Of a stretch of 27,097 nt of DNA, positions 15,956 to 25,093 are shown one piece after another. How positions within the stretch are numbered: position 1 is the first letter of the stretch; each line of letters opens with the position of its first letter. The stretch is from NCBI GenBank assembly GCA_964651495.1, contig CAZYWP010000029.1, forward strand, positions 1 to 27,097, given 5' to 3'. The position numbers and the translations under genes were made by a program. The stretch comes from CAZNVB01 sp964651495. Lineage in GTDB: Bacteria > Acidobacteriota > Aminicenantia > Aminicenantales > UBA8522. Below the pieces are notes generated by a model, which was not told the origin of the DNA, did not search any database, and saw only the letters and a program-made list of their open reading frames with translations.

Positions 15956-17008
15956 TTATTCTTTGGCCGACTCGGCCATGGCGGCGATATTTTGCGGCGG
16001 GACATCGGGCAGGATGGCCTCGTGGCTCGGGCTGACGATGAGGTGGGGTCCCAGAATATCTCTGATCCGCCGCACCTCATCCTTGACTTCGGCGGGCGTC
16101 CCGTGGTTGAGCACTCGCTGGGTGTCGACCCCGCCCATAAAAGCGATTTTCCCGCTGAAGTCGCGGGCCAGAGTCTCAGCCTCCATGTTCCTGGCTTTAG
16201 CCTGGAGCGGATGAAGGCAGTTGACCCCGGCATCGATCAGCCTACCGATGACTCTGTGGATCGAGCCGCAGGAGTGGAGGATGACTTGATAGCCGTGCCG
16301 GTGTCCCTGCCCGGTGAATTTTCTAAACCAGGGCAGGACAAACTCATCGAACAGCCCGGGGCTGAGGATGAGGTCGAGCTGGGTGCCGAAATCGTTCCCG
16401 AAGAAGAAACCGTCGACCAGGTCCCCCGCCAAGGCAAAGAAACGCTCGTTGGCCTCGAGATAGAAACGACAGACCCGCTCCGTAACCGCGTGGACGACAT
16501 CCGGGTGGGTATACATCTTGACCAGGTAATGTTCCATCCCGAAGAGGTCCATGACGTCGTGAAAAAAGGGGCACCAGAACCCGCTCGCCCGATAGGCATC
16601 CCCGGCCTCGCGGAGCCGCGTGAGCGTCTCCTCAAAATCCAGGTATTCGACCCGCGGCCAGTCGAAGAGGTCGACGTCCACCGCTTTTTCACAGCCGGCA
16701 AAGGGGCCCGCCTGGCCGTGGGACGTCTTTTCCCCCCGCAGGTCGAACAGCTTATGGCCCTGAGGATGCCTGTACGTCGAATTCAAAAGCTGGGGCGATA
16801 TCCAGCGCAGGTCATCGCCCAATTTCCGGCGCAGCTCCTCTTCGGTTCCCGTCCCGAAATAACGATGCAGGCTTGGCCACGTGTCGGCGTGCGGGTTTCC
16901 CAGCCAGAACCCGGAAAGCGGCGCCGGCCGAAGCCCGATAATAGCCCGGATAAGCTCGCGGCGCGAAACATTCCCCGCGGCGCCGTCCTCTTTTGTTGAC
17001 CCGGCCAT
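15956..17008 (-). CDS. UroD/MtaA-family protein, copy 2, lacking the third zinc Cys
   Basis: A 350-residue cytoplasmic protein related to copy 1 at 3808-5070 and about 70 residues shorter. It keeps LHSCGS (His245, Cys247), FGTQLDLILSPGLFDEF, the HPLQAKARNM block and DTQRVLNHGT. Where copy 1 has GGGCDTQ, this protein has MGGVDTQ (Val294), so the HxC...C zinc site of corrinoid methyltransferases is incomplete. It might bind zinc with another ligand, use a different acceptor, or have another activity. HemE function is unlikely. No good ribosome site is visible before the ATG at 17008. It follows the DUF5107-TPR gene by 71 nt and precedes GH97 by 214 nt, which suggests one glycan-related transcription unit. 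Confidence 0.82.
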   Translation of the reverse strand: MAGSTKEDGAAGNVSRRELIRAIIGLRPAPLSGFWLGNPHADTWPSLHRYFGTGTEEELRRKLGDDLRWISPQLLNSTYRHPQGHKLFDLRGEKTSHGQAGPFAGCEKAVDVDLFDWPRVEYLDFEETLTRLREAGDAYRASGFWCPFFHDVMDLFGMEHYLVKMYTHPDVVHAVTERVCRFYLEANERFFALAGDLVDGFFFGNDFGTQLDLILSPGLFDEFVLPWFRKFTGQGHRHGYQVILHSCGSIHRVIGRLIDAGVNCLHPLQAKARNMEAETLARDFSGKIAFMGGVDTQRVLNHGTPAEVKDEVRRIRDILGPHLIVSPSHEAILPDVPPQNIAAMAESAKE

Positions 17009-17079
17009 TTCGCTTACCGCAGCACCGCCCCAAAGTCGCTTTTTGTCCGCGCAGGCACCTGGCTCAACTCACCTTCACC

Positions 17080-20000
17080 TCAGAGTTTCAATTCGGCAAT
17101 CTTCAGCACGAGGGGGAAATAGCGGTCGCCGGTCCCCAGGTCCCAGCCGGCGGCGCCGGGCCGGGCTTTCAGGCCGGCCAACGCCTGCGCCGCCGCGCTT
17201 TCATTATTGGCCAATTTGGCGATCGCCCACCCGGCCACCACATCCGCCTGCCCGCGGGCCTCCCGCCAATCATGCAGGAGCTGGACCGCCTCACCATCCT
17301 TCCCCAATTTTTTCATGGCCAGCGCGCTGACGTAGTGCTCGGAGCTCCATCCCGCTCTGAATTTCTGACTGTCGGCGGCGACGGCCTCGAGGTATTTTCT
17401 GGCCTCTTCCTGGTTGCCGGCTTTCTCCGCAGCCAAGGCCAGTATGAAATTTTCCAGGCGCTCGTCGACTTCATACGGCTTCCCGACGCCCAGACGTTCC
17501 GGCCACATCCTGGCCTTTTCGACAAACGAACCGGCTTTCCGCGGACTCCCTTTTTTCAACGCCTCTACGGCAACAAACAGGTTCGCCTGCCGGTAGAGGT
17601 CCCGCCCCTCCCACGCCCCTTCATAGGCCAGGACGGTCGTGCGTTCGAGGATCTTCAGGCAATCCTCATGTTTGCCGCTGTGGAAGAGAGCCCTGGCATA
17701 GTCCATGGCGAGGGCGAAGTTGTCCGGATACAGGTCGTAGACGGCCTTGGAGGTTTGAAGGGCCAGGTCGAACCGGCCGTTCTTTTCCTGGTAATCAGTG
17801 AGGGATCGCCAGGCCCGCCAGCTCGTCTTGTCCAGGTCGACGGCTCGCTGGATGTCGGCCAGGATTTTTTCCTGGTCTTTTTCTGCCGCCGGCAGCCTGG
17901 TCCGCGCCAGATAAAAGGACGCCCAATCCGGCGCGTTGGCCAGCCCGGCAAACAGCGATCCGGCCTCATCCAGGCGGCCGACATTCCACAGGACCAGGGC
18001 AAGGTAATACGTCGTCTTCCAATGCTCCGCCTGGCCGCCCGCCCAGCGGAGCACGGGGATGGTCTCGAGGCGGAAAGGGAATATAAGGTCGGGCGGACCT
18101 TCCAGGGCCCATTGGAGATGCTGCCGGCTCTTGGCCGCGTTCTTTTCCCTATAGAGATAGGCGAGCCAATAGTCCACCATCGCATAGGAGGGCGACATCT
18201 CCAATATCTGCGCCGCCTCCGACTCCAGGCCCAGGTTGAAATAGCTCATGGCCAGCTCGAGGTAGGTCTCATGAGGAAGCTCGTTCCGGATGAGAGAGAC
18301 AAAGGCCTGGCGGTTTGACGAGGTCGGATCGAGAAGGTAGCGCTCGAAGCGGGCAAAATGGCTGAGCGGATCGATCGCCAGAACCCCCGCCAGGGCCTCG
18401 AGAGCGGCCGCCTTCTCCTGCCGGAGGCGGTGGATGATCGCCGAGACCTGCCGGGCATCCAGGTTGAAGCGGTTGTAATCCAGCGCCCGGCCGGCGTATT
18501 CTTCCGCTCTGTCCAAATTATTTTCACCAAGGCTCAATTCCGCCAACTGTTCATAGGCCGCGGCCCGATATTCCATCGACCTGGCGGCCCAGCCGAACCC
18601 GCTCTTAGCGTCGGCGAGACCACCGAGCCGGCGGCTGGCGACGCCGTAGATGAAATTCGCGCCGGGATCGTAGGTGTCGACGGCGAGAGCGCGGCGGGCG
18701 AAGTCGAAGGCCTGGTCATATTCGGCCCGCTTGAAGTAGAGCTCGGCCGCGCGGGTGAGAGCCCGAACATGTCCGGGTTCTTTTTCCAGGCAGGCCAGGT
18801 ACTTGTCTAAAGCCTCAGAATAGCTCCGCTGTTTGGCCAGCTCGTCGCCGGCGACGAAAAGCCCCTCGGCCGAGTTCCAATCGAAGTCAGCGGGAGCGGC
18901 GAGCGGGCGGTGGAGCGCGTTGTTCTCCCGGTCGCGGCTCGTCCAGCGGAGCTTCTCCCTTCCCAGTTCGACTGTGACGGCGCCTGCGGCGCCGGCCGCA
19001 TCCAGGTCCTGGATGAAGGTCTGCATCGGCTGGAGAACCAGGCGCCGCCGCATGATTTCCTTGCCACCCATCCTCACGGTCAGTTCGTCATTGATGCTCT
19101 GGAGCGGGCACAGGCCGATCTTCAGCTTGCCGTCCTGCTGCGTCACGTTCAGGGCCGCGTAAGGTGATGCCGTCACCAGACCGCCGATGTCTTTCACCGG
19201 GAACCAGATCTCCTTCCAGCGGAAGACCGACTGCGGAGCGAAAAAGATGTGCTTGAAGGGGGTCAGGCCGCTGTCTCCGCCGGCCTGGTTGTACAGAAGG
19301 CCGGTCTGGGGCTCGGTATAATTCCGGGTCCGGCCGTCGCTCAACAGGTCTGTCCAGATCTCTCCGTCCCGGGCGAGCGACCAGACCCAGAGCTTCATTC
19401 CCGGCTTGTCGTCGTAGAGCGCCCAATGGCCGTAGCCGAAACCGGCCTTTTCGAAATAGCCGCCGAAGGCCTCCCCGTACTCGCCGAGGATATGGTAGGA
19501 CTTGTGGCTGCCGAAGGTATTGTTGCGATAGTAGGACAAGTCACGGCCCTGCCCATCCAGCGGCCAGGTCGCCTCCCGGCCGTCATGACCGATGTAGTGG
19601 GTGCCGGGGTAGGAATACTTCAGGTCCTCGCCCACGTCTTCGGCTCCCGTCATCCAGTGGTAGAGGGAATCATGGAGCGGGGTCGGGTTGAACCAGAAGC
19701 ACTCGGCCTCAAGATAGGCCGCGTCCTTAGGAACGCGGATATTGACCCGCCAGGACGTCCGTGAGGGGAGGTCGATGGCGCCGACAATGCAGCTCACGCT
19801 CCCGTCGCCGTTTTCTTTGATGAGATAGTCTACCGGGGTAGCGGTCGTCGGAGCGTGGCCGATGAGGCCGAAATTGAACTCAATCCCGCCCGAGGTCCAG
19901 GGCCCCCGCATAGCGATCTCCCGGAACTTGACGGCCTTGTTCCAATAGATGAATTCCCGTCCGCTGGATTTCTCGACGGCGCCCCAGACTTTTCCCCCGA

Positions 20001-20274
20001 TCTCCGGCGCGACCAGCACTTTAATATAAGGATTTTCAAGGGTGACCATTTTCCATTCCTGGTCCCGGCCGGCCACGCTGTATCCATGGAACCGGAAATA
20101 AGGGTAGATGGGGCCGATGAGCGGAACCAGGTCGGGGTCGGAAAAAGGATAAGTCTTGAACACCAGCTTCCCCTCGGTCACTGTGGCCTGCTGCCCGACG
20201 GCAGATGTCAGCCCAAGCAATAGACAGAGAATCAGGCCGGGGGTTTTTCTGAGGAACGCTGCGGCAAAGACCAT
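17080..20274 (-). CDS. Secreted DUF5107-domain protein with long TPR array
   Basis: A 1064-residue protein. The ATG at 20274 has AAAGGAGG six bases upstream. Residues 1-28 are a signal peptide (TPGLILCLLLGLTSAVG). Residues about 40-420 match the DUF5107 type: PEIGGKVWGAVEKSSGREFIYW, RGPWTSGGIEFNFG, ECFWFNPTPLHDSLYHWMTG and EAFGGYFEKAGFGYGHWALYDD, a beta-rich aromatic-lined fold resembling sugar mutarotase/galactose-binding sandwiches. From about residue 470 to the end there are many tetratricopeptide helical pairs (for example SYSEALDKYLACLEKEPGHV and EYDQAFDFARRALAVDTYDP). DUF5107-TPR proteins are found beside carbohydrate-degradation genes, so binding or processing of glycans in the periplasm is plausible, but no activity is established to my knowledge. 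It heads the run leading to UroD-like copy 2 and GH97. Confidence 0.85.
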   Translation of the reverse strand: MVFAAAFLRKTPGLILCLLLGLTSAVGQQATVTEGKLVFKTYPFSDPDLVPLIGPIYPYFRFHGYSVAGRDQEWKMVTLENPYIKVLVAPEIGGKVWGAVEKSSGREFIYWNKAVKFREIAMRGPWTSGGIEFNFGLIGHAPTTATPVDYLIKENGDGSVSCIVGAIDLPSRTSWRVNIRVPKDAAYLEAECFWFNPTPLHDSLYHWMTGAEDVGEDLKYSYPGTHYIGHDGREATWPLDGQGRDLSYYRNNTFGSHKSYHILGEYGEAFGGYFEKAGFGYGHWALYDDKPGMKLWVWSLARDGEIWTDLLSDGRTRNYTEPQTGLLYNQAGGDSGLTPFKHIFFAPQSVFRWKEIWFPVKDIGGLVTASPYAALNVTQQDGKLKIGLCPLQSINDELTVRMGGKEIMRRRLVLQPMQTFIQDLDAAGAAGAVTVELGREKLRWTSRDRENNALHRPLAAPADFDWNSAEGLFVAGDELAKQRSYSEALDKYLACLEKEPGHVRALTRAAELYFKRAEYDQAFDFARRALAVDTYDPGANFIYGVASRRLGGLADAKSGFGWAARSMEYRAAAYEQLAELSLGENNLDRAEEYAGRALDYNRFNLDARQVSAIIHRLRQEKAAALEALAGVLAIDPLSHFARFERYLLDPTSSNRQAFVSLIRNELPHETYLELAMSYFNLGLESEAAQILEMSPSYAMVDYWLAYLYREKNAAKSRQHLQWALEGPPDLIFPFRLETIPVLRWAGGQAEHWKTTYYLALVLWNVGRLDEAGSLFAGLANAPDWASFYLARTRLPAAEKDQEKILADIQRAVDLDKTSWRAWRSLTDYQEKNGRFDLALQTSKAVYDLYPDNFALAMDYARALFHSGKHEDCLKILERTTVLAYEGAWEGRDLYRQANLFVAVEALKKGSPRKAGSFVEKARMWPERLGVGKPYEVDERLENFILALAAEKAGNQEEARKYLEAVAADSQKFRAGWSSEHYVSALAMKKLGKDGEAVQLLHDWREARGQADVVAGWAIAKLANNESAAAQALAGLKARPGAAGWDLGTGDRYFPLVLKIAELKL

Positions 20275-20422
20275 TTTCGCCTCCTTTGGGGGGGCCGCTC
20301 CCGGAGGGAACGCCCCATTTTTTCCATTCGATCAGTCGCGTTTTGTCTACCGGGCAGGTGAATCCGGCGAGGCCTTGCAGGGCCGTCACCGGTTTCCTCA
20401 CCGCGCCTCATTTCGGCTCCCA

Positions 20423-20451
20423 AGTATACAATTTCCCGGGCTCAATCTCCA
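20423..20451 (-). promoter_or_regulatory. Candidate promoter for the DUF5107 gene
   Basis: The minus strand carries TATACT at 20423-20428 and TGGAGA (4 of 6 consensus bases) 17 nt upstream, at 20446-20451. The leader to the ATG at 20274 would be about 140 nt. Weak -35, good -10. Confidence 0.28.
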
Positions 20452-20478
20452 CAGCTTCGTCGCAGAGCTCCCTCTGAA

Positions 20479-20507
20479 TTGACAAATCGCGCAGCGGGTT
20501 TCAAAAT
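20479..20507 (+). promoter_or_regulatory. Candidate promoter for the small membrane protein gene
   Basis: A perfect TTGACA (20479-20484), a 17-nt spacer and CAAAAT (20502-20507, 4 of 6). The -10 lies 35 nt before the ATG at 20543, a normal distance. This supports the short frame downstream being real. Confidence 0.42.
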
Positions 20508-20542
20508 AAGGCGACCACGATAGAAGCGCGTCTAAAGCGAGC

Positions 20543-20740
20543 ATGATAAGAAAATGGCTCTGGCTGCTGCTGGTGCTGGCGGTGCTCTATGCCGCCTCGA
20601 CCTTCAACACCGGAAAACGGCAGGCCAGGTACCCCATCCTCAAGCGGATCGACAAGGCAATCACCGTCCTGGTCTGGATTCTGCTTGCCTCCTACGGTTT
20701 CACGTTTTTCTACTGGCTTTACACCGAGGTCATCCGCTGA
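20543..20740 (+). CDS. Small two-helix membrane protein
   Basis: A 65-residue frame with two predicted membrane helices, about residues 4-20 (KWLWLLLVLAVLYAA) and 40-60 (ITVLVWILLASYGFTFFYWL), joined by a basic loop (KRQARYPILKRIDK) that should face the cytoplasm. No known family comes to mind. GC-rich third positions, a promoter with a consensus -35 and a sensible hydropathy profile argue that it is expressed; the ribosome site (AAAGCGAGC) is weak. It stands alone between the divergent DUF5107 gene and the convergent GH38 gene. Confidence 0.6.
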   Translation: MIRKWLWLLLVLAVLYAASTFNTGKRQARYPILKRIDKAITVLVWILLASYGFTFFYWLYTEVIR

Positions 20741-20812
20741 AGGATTGCCTCCCTTCAGAATCCCAGTCTGAGCAGAACCCCCTGTCCATCCGCCGGCCAG
20801 CCCGCCGGAATC

Positions 20813-23311
20813 TCAACCTGATTCCAAGCCAGACTCAGAGATAAGTCCGACCTCGCGCCAGCGGCCCGACTTCTCCAGGCGGACAGACTTGATCTCGAAC
20901 GGTCGGAAAGTAAGCTGGAGGCGAATCCTGGGATAGCGGAACTGTAGGACAGCGGTTGTCGCCGCGCCGCTCGTCTCATGAACCCGGATGACCAGCGCCC
21001 GCCGATCCCTGGACCGTTTCAAGGCAGTCAAGCGGATATTTCCCGGTTCGCAGGAAAAAAGCGCCCCTGCCGCACCCGGGTCGATGGCACGGATTTTCTG
21101 GCCGCCAGCTCGTTTGTCCCGTCTTTTTCCCTCCTCAACCGCGCCAAAGGGGAGATGCGCGAGGGCGAACGGAGGAGAGTTGAGCCAGTCGGCCAGCCCC
21201 GCTACGGTGCGGCGGACTCGATCAGCTTCGCCGGCCGTGACGAGAAGGCGGACCTCGTGAAGCCCCTGGTCCATGAATTTCCGGGCCGGGAATTTCGCCA
21301 CGGGGAATCCGCGCTCGTGGCAGTAAGCGGCGCTACGGAGAACGGACAACCGCACCTCGCCGGCGGAGAAGTCGAGCCCGTGCTGTCCGCTTCCTATGAC
21401 GGCCAGCGCCGTCCTCAGTCCCTTGACCTCCCCTTCGAGCAGGGCCCAGCGCCCGAAGACATGCTCGCCCCCGTCGGCCGGCCGCTCGACAGCCCCGCCC
21501 GGGATTTCGCAGACAAGAGAGCCACGGCGAAAGACCGTGGGGACGGCGAGCTTGAGCCTCTTGCGCTCCTCGTTCCAGTGGATGCGCAGCCGGAACTCGA
21601 TGACCGGCCAGGAAGGATAGCTGACGGTGTGGAAAACAATTCTGCTGCTCTTCTGAGAAAACACGGACTCGGTAATTGTCCGGGCCGGGCCGTTTTCGAT
21701 GACCCTGACGCTTCCCGGCAGCAGGCGAAACCGGCCGGCCCGACCCCGATAGCTCAGGCAGCCCGTCCCCCAGGAATCCCCGTCGTCGGCGATGACCAGC
21801 GGCTCGAAGAGGGGGCCGCGCAGGCAATTCTCGTTCCCTCGAGCCGAGAGGGAGGTTATAAATCCCCTATTCCGATCGAATTTATATTTTAACTCGAAAT
21901 TAGACCGTATCTCACCGCTCCTTTCCTTCCGGCCGGGATGCGCCCGGGCGATAAAATGGGAAGCGCCGACGCCAGGAAGGTTGGCGATAAAACAGAGCTT
22001 CTTCCGCCAATTGAACGGGAGAAGGGATTCCGGCTGCTCCTCCTGGCAGGGGATCTTCCGGCCGTCGAGGCCGTAAACACGAAGATGCCACTCCCCTTTC
22101 CAGAAGGGGCGGTAGTCGGCCAGGCACTCGACTTCGACCGGAACTCTGGTCAGAGACGGGTTCGCGTTCAGGACCGTAATGGGGATGGGAGCGGCCGGCC
22201 CGGCGGCAAGCCCCCGATTCCAGGCGGCGGCCGCCTCGAGCCTCAGGCTCCTCGCCGCGTCCAGGACCTTTCCGTACTGGTCGAGGGCGTCTTGTTCCGC
22301 CGGCTCCACGCACGAGCCGGTCAGGATGTCATGAAAGTCGTTGAAGAGATGGCCGCGCCAGGCGTCATTCAATTCGGCCTCGGGATAGTCCTGTCCTGCC
22401 GTCCACCAGGAGGCCGCCCGCAACGCTTCAGCCTGGACAAGAGCCCCCAGGCTCTCTTCCGCTTTCCTCTTGACGCGCGCCAGCGAAGTGTAACATCCGG
22501 TAAAGACTCTTTGCAGTTCGCCCTCGACGACGGGCGCGTTCCGGCCGTCATCCTTCAGGGCTTGGTAAAGCCGGTCGGGCGTGCTGTGGAGGATTTCGAC
22601 GCGGTGCTCCCTGCTTACGAAACGGTCGATTTTCTTAAGGTCTTCCCTGGTCGCTCCGCCGCCGTGATTTCCCAGCCCCCAAAACACCGGGATATCCCGG
22701 CCGAGCTCGAGTGCCCGGGCTATGCCCGCCTCTATTTTTTCTTCGATGTTATCCCGCTCCGAATGATACAGGCCGACCTCGATCCGCAGGGCCAGGATCT
22801 CGCTCCCGTCCACGCCGCGCCACCTGTAGAGGTCCGCGGGCAGGAGGAGCTCCTCTGGCTGCGGCCGCATGTGGATGTACATCCTGTAGCCGGCCTGCCG
22901 CAGGACCTGGGGCAGCCCGCCGCTGTGGCCGAAGGAATCAAAATTGTAGGCGACGCGCGGCCGGGACCGGAACTTCTCCCAGAAGTACCGCCGCCCCTCG
23001 GTGATCTGCCTGATCAGTGATTCGAGCCCCGGCAGGTTGAGGTCGGGCTGGAGGTACCAGCCGCCGCTGATCACCCAGCGTCCCTGCCCGGCGAGCTCCT
23101 GGATCCGCCGGAAAAGCTCCGGATCCAGTCGTTCCACCCAGCGGTAAAGGACGGCTTCGTTATGGTTGAAGACGAACTTCTTGTTCTGGCCAAGAAGGGC
23201 GGCCGCCGTCCGGAACGTCGCTACCGCTTCGGCAGCGCCCTCTTCCCATCGCCACTGCCAGACCGGGTCCAGGTGAGCGTTGCAGATCAGGTGGAGGCGC
23301 GGCCGCCGCAC
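20813..23311 (-). CDS. GH38-family alpha-mannosidase
   Basis: An 832-residue enzyme starting at GTG 23311, only 2 nt after the symporter stop. It has no signal peptide, so it acts in the cytoplasm. The N-terminal catalytic domain shows the zinc-binding NAHLDPVWQW (His13, Asp15), the nucleophile motif YNFDSFGHSGGLPQ (Asp125) and GNHGGG (His216), the expected GH38 set. It is followed by the helical mid-domain and C-terminal beta domains. It should hydrolyse alpha-mannosides by a retaining mechanism; linkage preference cannot be read. The tight junction with the sodium symporter indicates coupled synthesis. A mannose-containing oligosaccharide or glycoside imported by that transporter is the natural candidate substrate (inference). 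Confidence 0.92.
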   Translation of the reverse strand: MRRPRLHLICNAHLDPVWQWRWEEGAAEAVATFRTAAALLGQNKKFVFNHNEAVLYRWVERLDPELFRRIQELAGQGRWVISGGWYLQPDLNLPGLESLIRQITEGRRYFWEKFRSRPRVAYNFDSFGHSGGLPQVLRQAGYRMYIHMRPQPEELLLPADLYRWRGVDGSEILALRIEVGLYHSERDNIEEKIEAGIARALELGRDIPVFWGLGNHGGGATREDLKKIDRFVSREHRVEILHSTPDRLYQALKDDGRNAPVVEGELQRVFTGCYTSLARVKRKAEESLGALVQAEALRAASWWTAGQDYPEAELNDAWRGHLFNDFHDILTGSCVEPAEQDALDQYGKVLDAARSLRLEAAAAWNRGLAAGPAAPIPITVLNANPSLTRVPVEVECLADYRPFWKGEWHLRVYGLDGRKIPCQEEQPESLLPFNWRKKLCFIANLPGVGASHFIARAHPGRKERSGEIRSNFELKYKFDRNRGFITSLSARGNENCLRGPLFEPLVIADDGDSWGTGCLSYRGRAGRFRLLPGSVRVIENGPARTITESVFSQKSSRIVFHTVSYPSWPVIEFRLRIHWNEERKRLKLAVPTVFRRGSLVCEIPGGAVERPADGGEHVFGRWALLEGEVKGLRTALAVIGSGQHGLDFSAGEVRLSVLRSAAYCHERGFPVAKFPARKFMDQGLHEVRLLVTAGEADRVRRTVAGLADWLNSPPFALAHLPFGAVEEGKRRDKRAGGQKIRAIDPGAAGALFSCEPGNIRLTALKRSRDRRALVIRVHETSGAATTAVLQFRYPRIRLQLTFRPFEIKSVRLEKSGRWREVGLISESGLESG

Positions 23312-23313
23312 GG

Positions 23314-25074
23314 CTAAACCTCGTCTTTGGCGGGAAGGTTCTTGTACCAGGTGAAATAGAGCACTACAGCCAGGACACCCGCTAAAGCAAGATAGGTGAA
23401 GAACCCCTCCCAGCGGCGCAGGAACATATAGAAAGGAACGAGCGCCAGCGAAAACTGAAAGACCGCGGTCAGCAGCCCGTTGAGGGCGTCGATCGCGGGC
23501 ATGGGGTCCTTGGCCGGGACGAGCCCGCGGCGCGCCGCCTCTCTCCTGATGGGTCCCCAGAAACCCCAGGGCCGCACCCGGGCGTAGAACTTCACCAGGA
23601 CCTCCCGGTCCGCCGGCCCGGTCAGCGCGGCGGCGATGATCGTCGTGACGAAGCAGAGCCCTACGTCGATCGCCAGGGCCGCATGGGCAGGCAAATGCGG
23701 AAACGCGGCGACGCGGCCAAGGACCAGGACGACCGAGATTCCCATGCTCCAGACAAAAGCTCTGGCGCTGAACCGCCAGTAGTGCCAGCGCAGCGTGGCC
23801 GGCACAAGGATCACGGTGACCCAGACAAAAACCATGGTCTCCCAGGCGGTGATGATATGGGAGAAGGACAGGCTGAAGACAAACCCGATGAGCAGGGCGG
23901 CGCCGGAAGCGAGCTGCCCCAGCCGGACGAGCTGCTTCTGGGTGAACGGCCGCCGCACGTAGCGCTTGATAAAATCGTTGGTCACGACCGAGCTCGTGAC
24001 ATTGATCATGGCGGAGATCGTCGACATGAGCGCGGCCAGGAGCACGGCCATAAACAGGCCGCGCATTCCGAGGGGAAGTTTCTTGAGCACGAGCGGCATG
24101 ATCTTCTCGGCGTCAAACCCGGCCTCCGACCCCAGGTACAGGATGCCGAGCATCATGAAGGCGCAGCCGATGATCCAGCGCAGGGTGAACCCGACTGTCC
24201 AGAGCCCTCCCGAGAGAGCGGCGTCGCGGATGGAGCGGGTGGTGAGGAAAAACTGGAAGTCCCAGACGTTTGGTCCGGCGAGCACCCGGAAAACCAGCCA
24301 GGAAAACCCGGCCAGGAGAATCGGTCCGAAATAGTTGAAATGCTGGTAGCTGGCGGGGGTCGTCTGGAGATAGGACGGCCAGAGCCGCCAGGCCGGGGTC
24401 AGCGAAGCCCAGCCGGCCTCCTTCGCCGCCAGAAAGGCCTCGGGAGAGCCGCTCCGAAAAACCATGATGGCCAAGATGACGGCTCCCACGGCAATCAGCG
24501 CCGTCTGCAAGATATCAGTCAAGATCACGCCGAAGATGCCGCCGAGAATGACATAGACTCCGACCACGGCGAAAACGATCAGCGTAGATTCCGACCGGGA
24601 AAATGGCAGGAACTCTTCGGCGAACTTTCCCGTGCCGACGGCGATGAACATGAGGTTGAAGATCATCAGGACGAGGACAAAGGCCGCCGCGGCAAAGCGG
24701 GCCGCTTCGGCGTCCCGGGTCGCGCCGAAGCGCGTCTCATTCCACTCGGCGAAGGTCATGACTCCAGAGCGGCGGATCCACTTCGCCTGGAAAGCCATGT
24801 AGAAACAGATGATGAACCAGCCCCAGTAGATGTGGGTCGCCCAGAGGGACTTCAGCCCGAGGTAGAAGAGCACGCCGACCATGGACATGGTGCCGCCGAT
24901 ATCGATGTAGCTCGAACAGCCGGCCAGACCAAGCATCCACCAGGGAACGTTCCGGTCTCCCAGGAAATAGGAATCCAGTTTTTTGGTGGCCCGGCGCCGG
25001 ATGAGGAAGCCGATCATGGCCATGAGAATGAGATAAACCGCGATGATCGCCAGGTCGATGGGATGGAGGTTCAT
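23314..25074 (-). CDS. Sodium:solute symporter (SSS family), copy 2
   Basis: A 586-residue multi-span membrane protein with the sodium:solute symporter pattern: IDLAIIAVYLILMAMIGFL, DSYFLGDRNVPWWMLGLAGC, TFAEWNETRFG, GTGKFAEEFLPFSR and LMSTISAMINVTSSVVTND. It aligns with copy 1 along its whole length, down to the C-terminal VVLYFTWYKNLPAK versus VVLYFTWYRPL, so the two are paralogues. It would bring a solute in with sodium. Because its stop is 2 nt from the GH38 start, an alpha-mannoside or mannosyl-oligosaccharide is a reasonable guess. GGGGGAAAGAG precedes the ATG at 25074. Confidence 0.92.
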   Translation of the reverse strand: MNLHPIDLAIIAVYLILMAMIGFLIRRRATKKLDSYFLGDRNVPWWMLGLAGCSSYIDIGGTMSMVGVLFYLGLKSLWATHIYWGWFIICFYMAFQAKWIRRSGVMTFAEWNETRFGATRDAEAARFAAAAFVLVLMIFNLMFIAVGTGKFAEEFLPFSRSESTLIVFAVVGVYVILGGIFGVILTDILQTALIAVGAVILAIMVFRSGSPEAFLAAKEAGWASLTPAWRLWPSYLQTTPASYQHFNYFGPILLAGFSWLVFRVLAGPNVWDFQFFLTTRSIRDAALSGGLWTVGFTLRWIIGCAFMMLGILYLGSEAGFDAEKIMPLVLKKLPLGMRGLFMAVLLAALMSTISAMINVTSSVVTNDFIKRYVRRPFTQKQLVRLGQLASGAALLIGFVFSLSFSHIITAWETMVFVWVTVILVPATLRWHYWRFSARAFVWSMGISVVLVLGRVAAFPHLPAHAALAIDVGLCFVTTIIAAALTGPADREVLVKFYARVRPWGFWGPIRREAARRGLVPAKDPMPAIDALNGLLTAVFQFSLALVPFYMFLRRWEGFFTYLALAGVLAVVLYFTWYKNLPAKDEV

Positions 25075-25093
25075 GCCGTTCTTCTCTTTCCCC

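Noticed and set aside
21938..23020. A 360-codon open frame on plus inside GH38
   Set aside because: It is opposite the catalytic domain with its zinc and nucleophile motifs; no domain or ribosome site supports the plus frame.
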